Part shown: piece after piece, positions 47,761 through 56,365 of the stretch
How positions within the stretch are numbered: the stretch's first letter is position 1
Layout: each line of letters starts with the position of its first letter
From: Stenotrophomonas sp. MYb238
GTDB taxonomy: Bacteria > Pseudomonadota > Gammaproteobacteria > Xanthomonadales > Xanthomonadaceae
NCBI RefSeq assembly: GCF_009496535.1
Contig: NZ_WIDL01000011.1
Coordinates: 1-64,000, forward strand
Length of the DNA: 64,000 nucleotides
Direction: 5' to 3'
Notes under the pieces: generated by a model
Seen by the model: the letters and a program-made list of their open reading frames with translations, nothing else
Databases searched by the model: none
What the model was told of the DNA's origin: nothing
Translations under genes and position numbers: made by a program

Positions 47761-47787
47761 GCCGCGGCTGAAACCACGGTACCGACG

Positions 47788-47819
47788 AAGGCCCGGAGCG
47801 ATCCGGGCCTTCGCTTTTT
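47788..47819 (+). terminator. Intrinsic terminator after the first M13 gene
   Basis: CGAAGGCCCGG / CCGGGCCTTCG (47786-47813) with CTTTTTC following; 26 bp after the stop. Confidence 0.92.
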
Positions 47820-48013
47820 CCGGTGCGTGTTCCCGTGTCCGGCAGTGCGCGGCGGCGGTTCCGCCCACGGCCGGCGCGGCATGGCCGGGGCGCTGCACGA
47901 GGTAAATGTACGGCAGCGCCGTCCCGCACCGCGGCCGACGGCACGACGACACCCGCGCCGGTGCCGGCTTGTTAAACTCCGCCCACTTTCAATCCATGAT
48001 GGATTCGCTGCAC

Positions 48014-50023
48014 ATGCCCACTCTCCGTCCGCTTTCCCTGGCACTGGCCTTCGGCCTGGCCGCCGCGCTGTCCGCGCCAGGCGCCGATGCCGCGCGCAAG
48101 AAGGCCGCGCCCCGCGCGCCAGCGGTCAGCCCCGCCTGTACCGATTTCTACGAGCAGGCCAACGCGGACTGGCTCAAGGCCAATCCGGTGCCGCAGGTCG
48201 GCGCGGTGACGGCGCTGGGGCAGCTGGCGGAGAACGCGCGCGACCAGCAGCGCCAGCTGCTGGACCGCGCGATGACGGCGCCACAGGGCAACGTGCAGAA
48301 ACTGCTGGGCGACTTCTGGGCCAGCGGCCTGGACGAGGCGGCGGTGGAGGCCGACGGCTCCAAGCCGATCGCGCCGCTGCTGGGCCGCATCAACGCGATC
48401 AAGAAGGCCAAGGACATCCCCGCCTCGATCGCCGCGCTGCACCAGGTCGGCATCCCGGTGGCGTTCAACTTCGCCCCGGACGTGGACCTGAAGGCGCTGG
48501 ACCGCCACATCGGCTACTTCATGCAGGGCGGCATGGGCCTGCCCGACCCGGCCTTCTACACCCGTACCGATGCCGACACCGTCGCGCTGATGGGCCGCTA
48601 CCGCGCCTACGTCAAGCAGATCCTGGCGCTGACCGGCACCGCGGCCAACAGGCTCGACGCCGAATCGGCGCTGGTGATCCAGCTGGAGACCGAACTGGCG
48701 CGCAGCGCGCAGCCGCTGGCCGGCATCAACAACCCGTTCAACAACTATGCGCCGGTGTCCACCAAGGACCTGACCGGCCGCTACAAGAACCTGCAGCTGG
48801 ACGCTTTCCTCAAGGCGCAGGGCGTCAACGACGACCTGGTGTCGCTGTCCGATCCGGCGTTGTTCCAGCAGCTCAACGGCCTGATCACGCGCCTGCCCGC
48901 CGAGCAGTGGAAGGCCTACCTGCGCTGGCGCGTGGGCGATGCGATGGCACCGTACCTGTCCAAGGCCTACCGCGACGCCGAATTCGAGTTCCGCGGCCGC
49001 GTGCTGCGCGGGCAGACGATCGCCCCGGCGCGCAGGGAGCAGGTGCTCGACGCCATCAACGTCGCCGCCGGCCCGATGCTGGGCCACGAGTACGCCGCCG
49101 CCTACGTCAGCCGCGACGCGCTGCGCCAGGCCGGGCTGATGGTCGACCAGATCCGCGAGGCGCAGATCGCCGCGGTCAAGCGCAGCACGTGGATGAGCGC
49201 CGAGGCCAAGGCCGAGGCCGAGGCCAAGCTGGCCGCGCTGAAGATCGAGATCGGCAAGCCGCTGCGCGACCTGGACTACACCGTGCAGCCGATGGGCCGC
49301 GGCAGCTTCGGCGGCAACATGCTGATCGCCTCGACCTGGCGCCACGCCCAGGAAATGAAGCGCATCGGCAAGGGCAACGCCGACCGCCGCTGGGACGTGC
49401 TGCCGCAGCAGCCGGCGCTGGCCTACGACCTGGCGCAGAACCGCCTGATCGTCACCGCCGCCGCGCTGCAGGGCCCGATCTTCACCGATGCCGCCGGACT
49501 GCCCGGCAAGTTCGGCGCCTACGGCGCGCTGGTCGCCCACGAGATCAGCCGCGCGATCGACGCCAAGGGCGCGCTGGTCGACGCCAAGGGCGAACTGCGC
49601 AGCTGGTGGACCCCGGCCGACAAGAGCGCCTGGACCCTGATCGGCAACCGCGTCGCCGCGCAGTACGCCGGCTACGCGTTCCCGGGGGTGAAGGACGCCA
49701 AGGTCAACGGCGAGCTGACCCGCGACGAGAACATGGCCGACATCTCCGGCATGGAGATCGCCTGGGAGGCCTTCGCCGCCGCGCAGCCCGAGGCCAAGCC
49801 GGCCGACCAGCAGGCCTTCTTCCGCGCCTGGGCCTCGCTGTGGCCGCAGCAGCTCTCGCCCAACGCGGCAGTGCAGCGGCTGACCGCCGAGGCCCGCGCG
49901 CCGGGCCGCTGGCGCACCAACGGCCCGCTGGCCAACCTGCCGGCCTTCGGCACGGCGTTCCAGTGCAAGCCGGGCCAGCCGATGCAGCGCACCGAGGCCG
50001 AGCAGATCAAGGTCTGGCGCTGA
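48014..50023 (+). CDS. M13 family paralogue with degenerate zinc motif (probable pseudopeptidase)
   Basis: A 669-residue exported M13-fold protein with signal peptide (LSLALAFGLAAALSAPGADA). The N-terminal (CTDFYEQANADWL) and C-terminal (FGTAFQCKPGQPM) family regions are intact and co-linear with the preceding gene. The zinc motif reads AHEISRAIDAKG: His509 and Glu510 are kept, but the second His is Arg513 (CGC). The substrate motif NAYYNP is replaced by AYDLAQNR. The third ligand is kept (Glu572 in RDENMADISG). Loss of a zinc ligand and of the substrate motif predicts no peptidase activity. Start at ATG 48014 is chosen for the signal peptide; ATG 47996/47999 are alternatives. Confidence 0.85.
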   Translation: MPTLRPLSLALAFGLAAALSAPGADAARKKAAPRAPAVSPACTDFYEQANADWLKANPVPQVGAVTALGQLAENARDQQRQLLDRAMTAPQGNVQKLLGDFWASGLDEAAVEADGSKPIAPLLGRINAIKKAKDIPASIAALHQVGIPVAFNFAPDVDLKALDRHIGYFMQGGMGLPDPAFYTRTDADTVALMGRYRAYVKQILALTGTAANRLDAESALVIQLETELARSAQPLAGINNPFNNYAPVSTKDLTGRYKNLQLDAFLKAQGVNDDLVSLSDPALFQQLNGLITRLPAEQWKAYLRWRVGDAMAPYLSKAYRDAEFEFRGRVLRGQTIAPARREQVLDAINVAAGPMLGHEYAAAYVSRDALRQAGLMVDQIREAQIAAVKRSTWMSAEAKAEAEAKLAALKIEIGKPLRDLDYTVQPMGRGSFGGNMLIASTWRHAQEMKRIGKGNADRRWDVLPQQPALAYDLAQNRLIVTAAALQGPIFTDAAGLPGKFGAYGALVAHEISRAIDAKGALVDAKGELRSWWTPADKSAWTLIGNRVAAQYAGYAFPGVKDAKVNGELTRDENMADISGMEIAWEAFAAAQPEAKPADQQAFFRAWASLWPQQLSPNAAVQRLTAEARAPGRWRTNGPLANLPAFGTAFQCKPGQPMQRTEAEQIKVWR

Positions 50024-50046
50024 CCGGCCGCGCCGCCACGCACCAC

Positions 50047-50076
50047 GAAAAAGGCGCGGAATCCCGCGCCTTTTTC
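50047..50076 (+). terminator. Intrinsic terminator after the second M13 gene
   Basis: GAAAAAGGCGCGG / CCGCGCCTTTTTC with a four-base loop; A-run upstream and T-run downstream, so it may work both ways. Confidence 0.92.
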
Positions 50077-50089
50077 GTTCTCTGTCTTC

Positions 50090-50161
50090 GTAGGAGCGCA
50101 GCTTGCTGCGCGATGGAGACTTCTCGGTAAAGCCTCATCGCGCAGCAAGCTGCGCTCCTAC
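50090..50161. repeat. SMAG-type (GTAG) palindromic repeat, variant with GCGCAGC stem
   Basis: Inverted dimer with unit GTAGGAGCGCAGCTTGCTGC. The inner stem is GCGCAGC-TT-GCTGCGC, a third sequence version of the same hairpin. It lies between convergent genes, directly after a terminator. Confidence 0.9.
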
Positions 50162-50178
50162 GTGACGCGCGTTGCGCG

Positions 50179-50847
50179 TCACTTCACCCGGCGCAGGTGG
50201 TTCGGCCGCCCGCCACCGCCGCGCCGGTTGAACGGCGGCTGCCCGCGCCAGTAGCGGATCAGCAGCCAGCCGAACAGCATGCCGCCCAGGTGCGCGAAGT
50301 GCGCCACGCCCGGCTGCCAGCCGGTGAAACCCAGCATCAGTTCGATCGCACCGAACACGATCACGAAGGTGCGCGCCTTCATCGGGATCGGCGGGAACAG
50401 CAGCATCACCCGCTGGTTCGGGAACAGCATGCCGTAGGCCAGCAGCAGGCCGAACACGCCGCCGGAGGCGCCCAGCACCGGGCCGCCCTCGCCCACCAGC
50501 GCCGCCACCAGCAGCTGGCACAGGCCGGCGCCGGCCACGCACGCCAGGTAGTAAATGGCGAAGCGCTTCTCGCCCCAGGTCAGTTCCAGCGGCGCGCCGA
50601 ACATGAACAATGCCAGCATGTTGAAGAACAGATGGCTGAAACCGCCGTGCAGGAAGCCGTAGGTCAGCAGCTGCCAGGGCTGGAAGTTCTGACCCGGCGA
50701 GAACGGATCGAAGCCACCGGAACTGATCGGCCACAGCATGAACGGCTCGAACGTTTCCAGCCCCAGCAGGAACGGCTGCTGGAGGACGAACAGGACGACG
50801 TTGGCGATCAGCAGCGCCTTGGTGACGGTGGGCAGTCGGGGAAACAT
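50179..50847 (-). CDS. Rhomboid-family intramembrane serine protease
   Basis: A 222-residue six-helix rhomboid. Helix 1 VTKALLIANVVLFVLQQPFL; the L1/helix 2 motif LTYGFLHGGFSHLFFNMLAL with the oxyanion His/Asn; the W-R-like ELTWGEKRFAIYYLA; nucleophile Ser in VLGASGGVFGLLL; catalytic His in GVAHFAHLGGMLFGWLL. The C-terminus is basic and Gly-rich. ATG 50847 is preferred because AAGGAT lies 7 bp upstream; ATG 50874 is an alternative. Substrate unknown. Confidence 0.93.
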   Translation of the reverse strand: MFPRLPTVTKALLIANVVLFVLQQPFLLGLETFEPFMLWPISSGGFDPFSPGQNFQPWQLLTYGFLHGGFSHLFFNMLALFMFGAPLELTWGEKRFAIYYLACVAGAGLCQLLVAALVGEGGPVLGASGGVFGLLLAYGMLFPNQRVMLLFPPIPMKARTFVIVFGAIELMLGFTGWQPGVAHFAHLGGMLFGWLLIRYWRGQPPFNRRGGGGRPNHLRRVK

Positions 50848-50905
50848 GGCGGCATCCTTGGGAACTGCTGCCATGATAGCCGGGGATGCGTCATGGCCTT
50901 CGCCG

Positions 50906-51332
50906 ATGCGTCATCGCTTCGGCAAGGTAAACCGCGGGTCCCATCTCGCGCTCCCATACCCCCACCGCTTCCCGCCGCCCTCCCCCTGGACTCAGGGGGA
51001 ATGCGTCATCGCCTCCGCGCTGACGCCCCACGGTTTGCCGCGCAAACCGTGGGCCCCATCTCGTGCTTCCATACCCCGCCGCTTCGCGGCCGCCCCCTGA
51101 CCCAGGGGGAATGCATCATCGCCTTCGCGCTGACGCCCCACGGTTTGCGGCGCAAACCGCGGGCTCCATCTCATGCTTCCATACCCCCGCCGCTTCGCGG
51201 CCGCCCCCTGACTCAGGGGGGAATGCGTCATCGCCTTCGCGCTGACGCCCCACGGTTTGCGGCGCAAACCGCAGGCCCCATCTCGTGCTTCCATACCCCC
51301 GCCGCTTCGCGGCCGCCCCCTGACTCAGGGGG
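50906..51332. repeat. Tandem array of about four 110-112 bp units
   Basis: Units start near 50906 (diverged), 51001, 51111 and 51223 with ATGCGTCATCGCC or a close variant. Each unit contains an inverted repeat around CACGGTTTGC/GCAAACCGTG, then CCGCTTCGCGG and CCCCCTGACTCAGGGGG. The last three units are more than about 90% alike by eye. No start/stop-bounded gene is convincing in 50848-51451; the remainder (51333-51451) shows nothing recognisable. Confidence 0.85.
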
Positions 51333-51451
51333 CTTTCCTCCGGACACATCCGCGGGTGCCGGCTGTCAGCCGCACTCTCGATCCGCTCACTTGAAACCCG
51401 CGGGCGCGGTGTCCCCCTTTCGTTCCCCGCTCCTCTTCATTCGCTCCTGCT

Positions 51452-51796
51452 TCAGGCAGGTCCCCAGATCTGGGCATCCAGGTCACGCGCCGGGCGCTCG
51501 CGCTTGACCCGGCCGTTTTCGACCTGGACACCCTCGGCGCGCAGCCGCTGGCCCTGCTCGCGCCAGCCGGCCGAGCCCTCGGGCATGGCGATGCGCCCGT
51601 CCGAGCGCAGCACCCGGTGCCACGGCAGGCTCCGGTCCTCGTTGGCGCCGAGCAGCTTCGCCACCAGCCGCGCGCGGCCCGGCAATCCGGCCTTGGCCGC
51701 GACTTCGCCATAACCCATCACCTGCCCGCGCGGGATGGCGCGGATCACCGCCAGGATGCGCGCGTGCGTGGTGCCGGCAGCGTCGGCCGCACTCAT
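51452..51796 (-). CDS. atl: Alkyltransferase-like protein (ATL)
   Basis: A 114-residue protein of the MGMT DNA-binding domain family. The helix-turn-helix GQVMGYGEVAAKAGLPGRAR and the active-site region LPWHRVLRSDGRI are clear. The alkyl-acceptor Cys of MGMT (PCHRV) is Trp59 here, which defines ATL proteins such as E. coli YbaZ: they bind O6-alkylguanine without removing the alkyl group and pass it to nucleotide excision repair. Its ATG overlaps the stop of the upstream DMT transporter gene (ATGA). The C-terminal tail (VENGRVKRERPARDLDAQIW) is longer than the domain needs. Confidence 0.9.
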   Translation of the reverse strand: MSAADAAGTTHARILAVIRAIPRGQVMGYGEVAAKAGLPGRARLVAKLLGANEDRSLPWHRVLRSDGRIAMPEGSAGWREQGQRLRAEGVQVENGRVKRERPARDLDAQIWGPA

Positions 51797-52758
51797 CGCT
51801 TCCTGGCCACGCCGCTGCCCACCAGCAACACGCCCAGCAGCACCAGCACGGTGCCGGCGGTCTGCCACGGGCCCATCGGTTCGTCGAGCAGCCATACGCT
51901 CAGCACAATCGTGGATACCGGGCCCAGCATACTCACCTGCGCCGCCAGCGAGGAGCCGATGCGCTTGACCCCGACCATGATCGCCAGCACCGGCAGCACC
52001 GTGCACACGGTGCCGTTGAGCAGCGACAGCCAGTACACCGGCGCCGGCTGTTCCGCGAGCGCGGCCAGCGGCTGCAGCAGCAGGTACTGGCCGATGCACA
52101 GCGCGCAGGCCACGGTGCTGGCGTAGGCGGTCAGGCGCACCGCGCCGATCCGCGCCACCGCCTGCCCGCTGCCGAACAGATAGACCGCGTAGCTGAGCGC
52201 GCTGGCGAACACCAGCGCCGAGCCGATCAGCGTGCGCCGGCCGTCGAGCTGGATGTCGTGCCCGAACGCCAGCAGCACGCCGAGGTAGCTGACCAGCAGC
52301 GCGGCCACCTGCAGCCGCGTCGGCCGCTGCCGCAGCACCGCCAGCGCGATCAGCACCACCAGGGTCGGGCTGAGGTAGAGGATCAGCCGTTCCAGCGTCG
52401 CGCTGATGTACTGCAGTCCGAGGAAATCCAGGTAGCTGGACAGGTAGTAGCCGCTGAAGCCCAGCACCGCCACCCGCCACAGGTCGCCGCGCGACAGCGG
52501 CTGCGCCCGGCGCGTGGCCCACGCGCCCATCGCCACGAAGAACGGCAGCGCGACCAGCATGCGCAGCGCCAGCAGCGTGGTGGCGTCGGCGCCGTGGCGG
52601 TAGGCGAGCTTGACGATCACCGCCTTGCCGGAGGCGGCGATGGCGCCGAGGGCGGCCAGCAGCAGCCCGCCGGCGAGCAGGCGGCGCGAGGTGGTCGGCA
52701 GCGGCGAAGGAACGGGCGCCGGCGGCGCCGCGGCGGCGCGCCTGGAAGGAGCATTCAC
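51793..52758 (-). CDS. EamA/DMT-superfamily transporter
   Basis: A 321-residue inner-membrane protein with ten predicted helices in two EamA repeats. The first begins LLAALGAIAASGKAVIVKLA and includes LRMLVALPFFVAMGAWATRR and ERLILYLSPTLVVLIALAVL. The second includes LIGSALVFASALSYAVYLFG and AAQVSMLGPVSTIVLSVWLL. Members export metabolites or amino acids; the substrate cannot be read. The N-terminal 25 residues are Pro/Ala-rich and cytoplasmic. It precedes the ATL gene with a 4-bp overlap. Confidence 0.88.
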   Translation of the reverse strand: MNAPSRRAAAAPPAPVPSPLPTTSRRLLAGGLLLAALGAIAASGKAVIVKLAYRHGADATTLLALRMLVALPFFVAMGAWATRRAQPLSRGDLWRVAVLGFSGYYLSSYLDFLGLQYISATLERLILYLSPTLVVLIALAVLRQRPTRLQVAALLVSYLGVLLAFGHDIQLDGRRTLIGSALVFASALSYAVYLFGSGQAVARIGAVRLTAYASTVACALCIGQYLLLQPLAALAEQPAPVYWLSLLNGTVCTVLPVLAIMVGVKRIGSSLAAQVSMLGPVSTIVLSVWLLDEPMGPWQTAGTVLVLLGVLLVGSGVARKR

Positions 52759-52812
52759 GGGATGACGGCATCGGGGGGAGATGGCCCCGGCATTATCCCG
52801 CCAGCGGCGCGC

Positions 52813-54165
52813 TCAGCGCATCAACACTACCTCCTCGGCCGAGGTCGGGTGGATCGCGACCGTGTCCGCCATCTGCCGGCGGGTCACCCCGGCCTTCAGC
52901 GCCACCGCGAACCCCTGCAGGATCTCCTCGGCGCCATCGCCCAAGAGGTGGAGGCCGACGACCCGCTCGTCCTCGCCGGCGCAGACCATCTTGAACAGCG
53001 TGCGCGTCCGTCCGTCGCCGAGCGCCTGCAGCATCGGCCGGAACCGGCTGTGGTACGTGCTGACCGTGTCGAAGCGGTCGCGCGCCTGTTCCTCGCTCAG
53101 CCCGACGCTGCCCAGCGGCGGGTGCGAGAACACCACGCTGGGCACGTTGTCGTAGTCCAGCCGCGCGTCCGGCTGGCCGCCGTACAGGCGATCCATCAGC
53201 CGGCGCGCGGCGGCGACCGCCACCGGCGTCAGCATCGCCTGCGCGGTCACATCGCCCACCGCGCTGATGCCGGGCACGGAGGTGTCCTGGAACGCATCGA
53301 CCACGATGGCGCCCTGGTCGTCGAGCGCCACGCCCGCCGCTTCCAGCCCCAGCCCGCGCGTGCTCGGCGCGCGGCCGGTGGCGAACAGCACGGTATCGAA
53401 CACGGCATCGGCCGGGCCGTCCCGCAGGTGCGCGTGGATGCCGTCCCCGCGCCGCTGCAGCGCCTGCACCTGGCATCCGAAGCGCACGACGATGCCCTGC
53501 TGGCGCAGGTTCTCCGCCAGCTGCGCGGTCATCTCCGCATCGAACTGCGACAGCAGTTCCCCGCCGCGCACCAGCAGCGTCACATCGCTACCCAGTCCAT
53601 GCAGCACGCCGGCCAGTTCGACCGCGATATAGCCGCCGCCGACGATGGCCACCCGCGCCGGCGCGGCCTGCAGGGCGAAAAAATCGTCCGAGACGCCGCC
53701 CAGCCCGGCGCCGGGCAGGTCCGGCTTCAGCGCATGCGAGCCGGTGGCGATGACGATGTGCCGGGCATGCAGCCGGGTGCCGTCGCCGCATTCCACGGTG
53801 CGCGCGTCGAGCAGGCGGCCGCGCTGGGCGATGTGCGCCACGCCGGTGTCCTGCAGCCGCTGGCGGTAGCTGGCGTGGATGCCGTCGATGTACGCCTGCC
53901 GGCGCTGCAGCAATCGCGGCCAGGCCACCTGCGGCGCCGCCGGCACGTCGAACCCCAGCTGCGAGGCGAGCGCGATGCGTTCGGCCAGGTCGGCCGCCAG
54001 CCACATCGCCTTCTTCGGCACGCAGCCGACGTTGACGCAGGTGCCGCCCAGCAGCGCCGGTTCCAGCATCGCCACCGTCGCGCCGTGGGAGGCCGCGCGG
54101 AACGCCGCCGCCAGGCCGCCGGAGCCGCCGCCGAGCACCACCACGTCGAACGACTGCGGGCTCAC
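52813..54165 (-). CDS. gor: Glutathione-disulfide reductase
   Basis: A 450-residue FAD/NADPH-dependent reductase that keeps glutathione reduced. FAD motif FDVVVLGGGSGGLAAAFRAA; redox disulfide in GGTCVNVGCVPKKAMW (Cys43, Cys48); NADPH motif RVAIVGGGYIAVELAGVLHG; second FAD segment GISAVGDVT; and the C-terminal catalytic His439 in VAIHPTSAEEVVLM. The NADPH loop ends in SDVTLLVRGGELLSQFDAEM, where Arg residues favour NADPH. The GTG at 54165 gives the usual length, but no clear ribosome binding site was found; GTG 54174 is possible. Confidence 0.93.
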   Translation of the reverse strand: MSPQSFDVVVLGGGSGGLAAAFRAASHGATVAMLEPALLGGTCVNVGCVPKKAMWLAADLAERIALASQLGFDVPAAPQVAWPRLLQRRQAYIDGIHASYRQRLQDTGVAHIAQRGRLLDARTVECGDGTRLHARHIVIATGSHALKPDLPGAGLGGVSDDFFALQAAPARVAIVGGGYIAVELAGVLHGLGSDVTLLVRGGELLSQFDAEMTAQLAENLRQQGIVVRFGCQVQALQRRGDGIHAHLRDGPADAVFDTVLFATGRAPSTRGLGLEAAGVALDDQGAIVVDAFQDTSVPGISAVGDVTAQAMLTPVAVAAARRLMDRLYGGQPDARLDYDNVPSVVFSHPPLGSVGLSEEQARDRFDTVSTYHSRFRPMLQALGDGRTRTLFKMVCAGEDERVVGLHLLGDGAEEILQGFAVALKAGVTRRQMADTVAIHPTSAEEVVLMR

Positions 54166-54420
54166 CGGCAACACGCCAAGCGGCGGCGGAAAGGGTCGAT
54201 CATCGGCGCATGCCCGGTGATGAATTCGGCCATCGGTTGTCCACTCCTGTTGCCCATGCTGATGGCGAGCATGCCATGTCCGGCTGTAGCGGGCCTGCAA
54301 ATGCTTCCAGGGCCCGAAGCGGCAAGACCGGACGTTTCCTTCTCACTCCGGAGCGATCGGGCGGGCGATGCCCCTCTCCCGCTGGGAGAAGGCTTCTTGC
54401 TGCAGGTCGACGGCGCCTTG

Positions 54421-55629
54421 CTATTGCGCGCCCGCTTCGCCGCGGCGCAGCGGCGGCAGCCGCCAGTAGGTGATCGCCCGCCACAGCCACTCCACCGGCC
54501 CGAAGCGGAAACGGCGCAGCCAGAACCGGCTGAGCGCCACCTGCGCGGCGAACAGCGCCACCGCGAACAGCAGCTGCCAGGCGCGTCCCATCTGTTCGAA
54601 CCCTCCCAGCCCGTAGCCGTAGAACAACAGCGTGCACACCAGCGACTGCCCGAGGTAATTGCTCAAGGCCATGCGGCCGGCCGGCGCCAGCCACCTCAGC
54701 GCGTGGCTCCAGCGCACGCCCCAGGCCAGATAGCCCAGGCACATCAGCAGGCCCGCGACCGAGCCGGCGGCATACGCCACGGCCGAGCGCAGGTCGAAAC
54801 GGCCCGGCGCCAGCCAGGGCTGGTACCACGCGCTGGCCAGCATCAGCGCCAGGCCCAGCGGCAAGGCGCCCCGGCGCAGCCAGGCGAACAGGCGCGCATG
54901 CTGGTCGGGCCGGGCGATGGCACCGCTGCGCGCGAACCAGCTGCCGATCAGGAACATGCCCAGCACCTGCGGCCCCACCACCAGCAGCGCGCCCAGCGAC
55001 GCGCCGAAATCGTGCAGGCGCTGCAGCACCGCCTGCGCATAGGTGCCATGCCCGTAGGCCTGGCGTTGCGCCTCGATCGCCGCCTGCGCGCTGGCCGCCT
55101 GCGCGGCATCGGCCGGCATCAGCATCACCATCGCGCCCAGCAGCAGCATCAATCCGACCGCTGCCAGCCAGGCCAGCACGCCCATCGCCGGCAACCAGGC
55201 GCGCGGCGCCTCGCGGAAGGCCAGCAGCAGGAAGGACAGCAGCGCATAGGCGACCAGGATGTCGCCGGACCACAGCAGCAGCGCATGCGCCAGGCCGATG
55301 CTCAGCAGGCCCAGGCTGCGGCGCAGGTAGAAACCGGTGAAGTCGCGCCCGGCGGCCTCGGCGCGCTGCGCCATCACCGCGAAGCCGGCGCCGAACAGCA
55401 GCGAGAACAGGGTGAAGAACTTGCCCTGCACGAAGACGTAGACGAAGGCGTCCGCCCAGCGGTCCACGCCCTGCCAGTGCGGGTCGATGCCAGTGGTGGA
55501 CAGGTCCAGCGGGCCGACGAAGCCCTCCATGTTCATCAGCAGGATGCCCAGCAGCGCCAGGCCGCGCAGCACGTCGAGCGTGGCGATGCGCTCGTCCGGG
55601 GCGATGGGCTGGAATGCGGGGGTGGACAA
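54421..55629 (-). CDS. DUF418 (YeiB-like) membrane protein
   Basis: A 402-residue multi-pass membrane protein. The N-terminal ERIATLDVLRGLALLGILLM and the later FFTLFSLLFGAGFAVMAQRA are the signature of the YeiB/DUF418 family. The C-terminal DUF418 region has LAPAGRMALSNYLGQSLVCT and EWLWRAITYWRLPPLR. About ten helices are predicted. The role is unknown, though the fold is related to acyltransferase-3 and heparan-acetyltransferase-like proteins. It is followed downstream (54166-54420) by a non-coding stretch with a fragment of the C-rich palindromic repeat near 54375. Confidence 0.9.
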   Translation of the reverse strand: MSTPAFQPIAPDERIATLDVLRGLALLGILLMNMEGFVGPLDLSTTGIDPHWQGVDRWADAFVYVFVQGKFFTLFSLLFGAGFAVMAQRAEAAGRDFTGFYLRRSLGLLSIGLAHALLLWSGDILVAYALLSFLLLAFREAPRAWLPAMGVLAWLAAVGLMLLLGAMVMLMPADAAQAASAQAAIEAQRQAYGHGTYAQAVLQRLHDFGASLGALLVVGPQVLGMFLIGSWFARSGAIARPDQHARLFAWLRRGALPLGLALMLASAWYQPWLAPGRFDLRSAVAYAAGSVAGLLMCLGYLAWGVRWSHALRWLAPAGRMALSNYLGQSLVCTLLFYGYGLGGFEQMGRAWQLLFAVALFAAQVALSRFWLRRFRFGPVEWLWRAITYWRLPPLRRGEAGAQ

Positions 55630-55711
55630 GACGACGGGCTCCTGCGGCGGTGCACGCGATTATGGGGGAGCGGCGCGGTCGTTCCCTGCGCGGCCGCCGG
55701 GCTTGCCCGCC

Positions 55712-55747
55712 CGGAAAACGGAACGGCCCGCGCAGGGCGGGCCGTTC
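55712..55747 (-). terminator. slyD terminator
   Basis: GAACGGCCCG / CGGGCCGTTC (55721-55747) with a 7-base loop; on the minus strand it is followed by CGTTTTCC. It begins 26 bp after the slyD stop. Confidence 0.75.
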
Positions 55748-55772
55748 GCGGCGGCGTCTGCCGGTCGGGCGG

Positions 55773-56255
55773 TCAGTGGTGGTGGCCGCCGTCGCCGTGC
55801 ACGTGGCCGTGCTGCACTTCTTCCTCGCTGGCCTCGCGGACCTCGACGATCTCCACGTCGAAGTACAGGTCCTTGCCGGCCATCGGGTGGTTGAGATCGA
55901 CGTCGACCACGGTCATGCCGACCTTCTCGACGGTGACCGCGCGCGGGCCGAAGTTGGTCTGCAGGATCACCTGCTGGCCCGGGACCAGGCGGGTGTTGCC
56001 GAAATGCTTCTTGGGCACGCGCTGGCTCAGGCCCTCGCGGCGCTCGCCGTAGGCGTCGGCCGACTTCACGTCCACGCCGAAGCTCTCGCCGGCTTCCTTG
56101 TCCATCATCGCCGTCTCCAGGCCCGGGATGATGTTGCCATGGCCGATCAGGATCGCCAGCGGCTCGCCACGCTCGCGGGAGCTTTCGATCGGCTCCTGGC
56201 CGGCTTCGGAAACGGTGTAGTGGAAACGGACGACGCGGTCTTTTTCGATCTTCAT
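55773..56255 (-). CDS. slyD: FKBP-type peptidyl-prolyl isomerase SlyD
   Basis: A 160-residue SlyD. The FKBP parts MKIEKDRVVRFHYTV and LAILIGHGNIIPGLETAMMD frame the insert-in-flap chaperone domain (residues about 70-130: AYGERREGLSQRVPKKHFGN). The C-terminus is His-rich (VQHGHVHGDGGHHH), fitting a role in metal (nickel) binding, though shorter than in E. coli. The ATG at 56255 is preceded by GAAGAG; an in-frame TTG two codons earlier is less likely. It is divergent from an NlpC/P60 lipoprotein gene. Confidence 0.94.
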   Translation of the reverse strand: MKIEKDRVVRFHYTVSEAGQEPIESSRERGEPLAILIGHGNIIPGLETAMMDKEAGESFGVDVKSADAYGERREGLSQRVPKKHFGNTRLVPGQQVILQTNFGPRAVTVEKVGMTVVDVDLNHPMAGKDLYFDVEIVEVREASEEEVQHGHVHGDGGHHH

Positions 56256-56365
56256 GCGCAACTCTTCAGTGGCTGCCCGCTGGCAGACGTTGGGACGGCC
56301 TTGCCGGCCGACGGGGAGGCGGCCATCATGGCGGCCGTCTTGAGGTGGCGCATTATCCGGGCTCC

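Noticed and set aside
48014-50023. Second M13 gene as a broken pseudogene
   Set aside because: The frame is intact over 669 codons with signal peptide and terminator, so a full-length but probably inactive protein is more likely.
50906-51332. Possible CRISPR array
   Set aside because: Units are about 111 bp and adjoin without variable spacers, and no cas genes are present.
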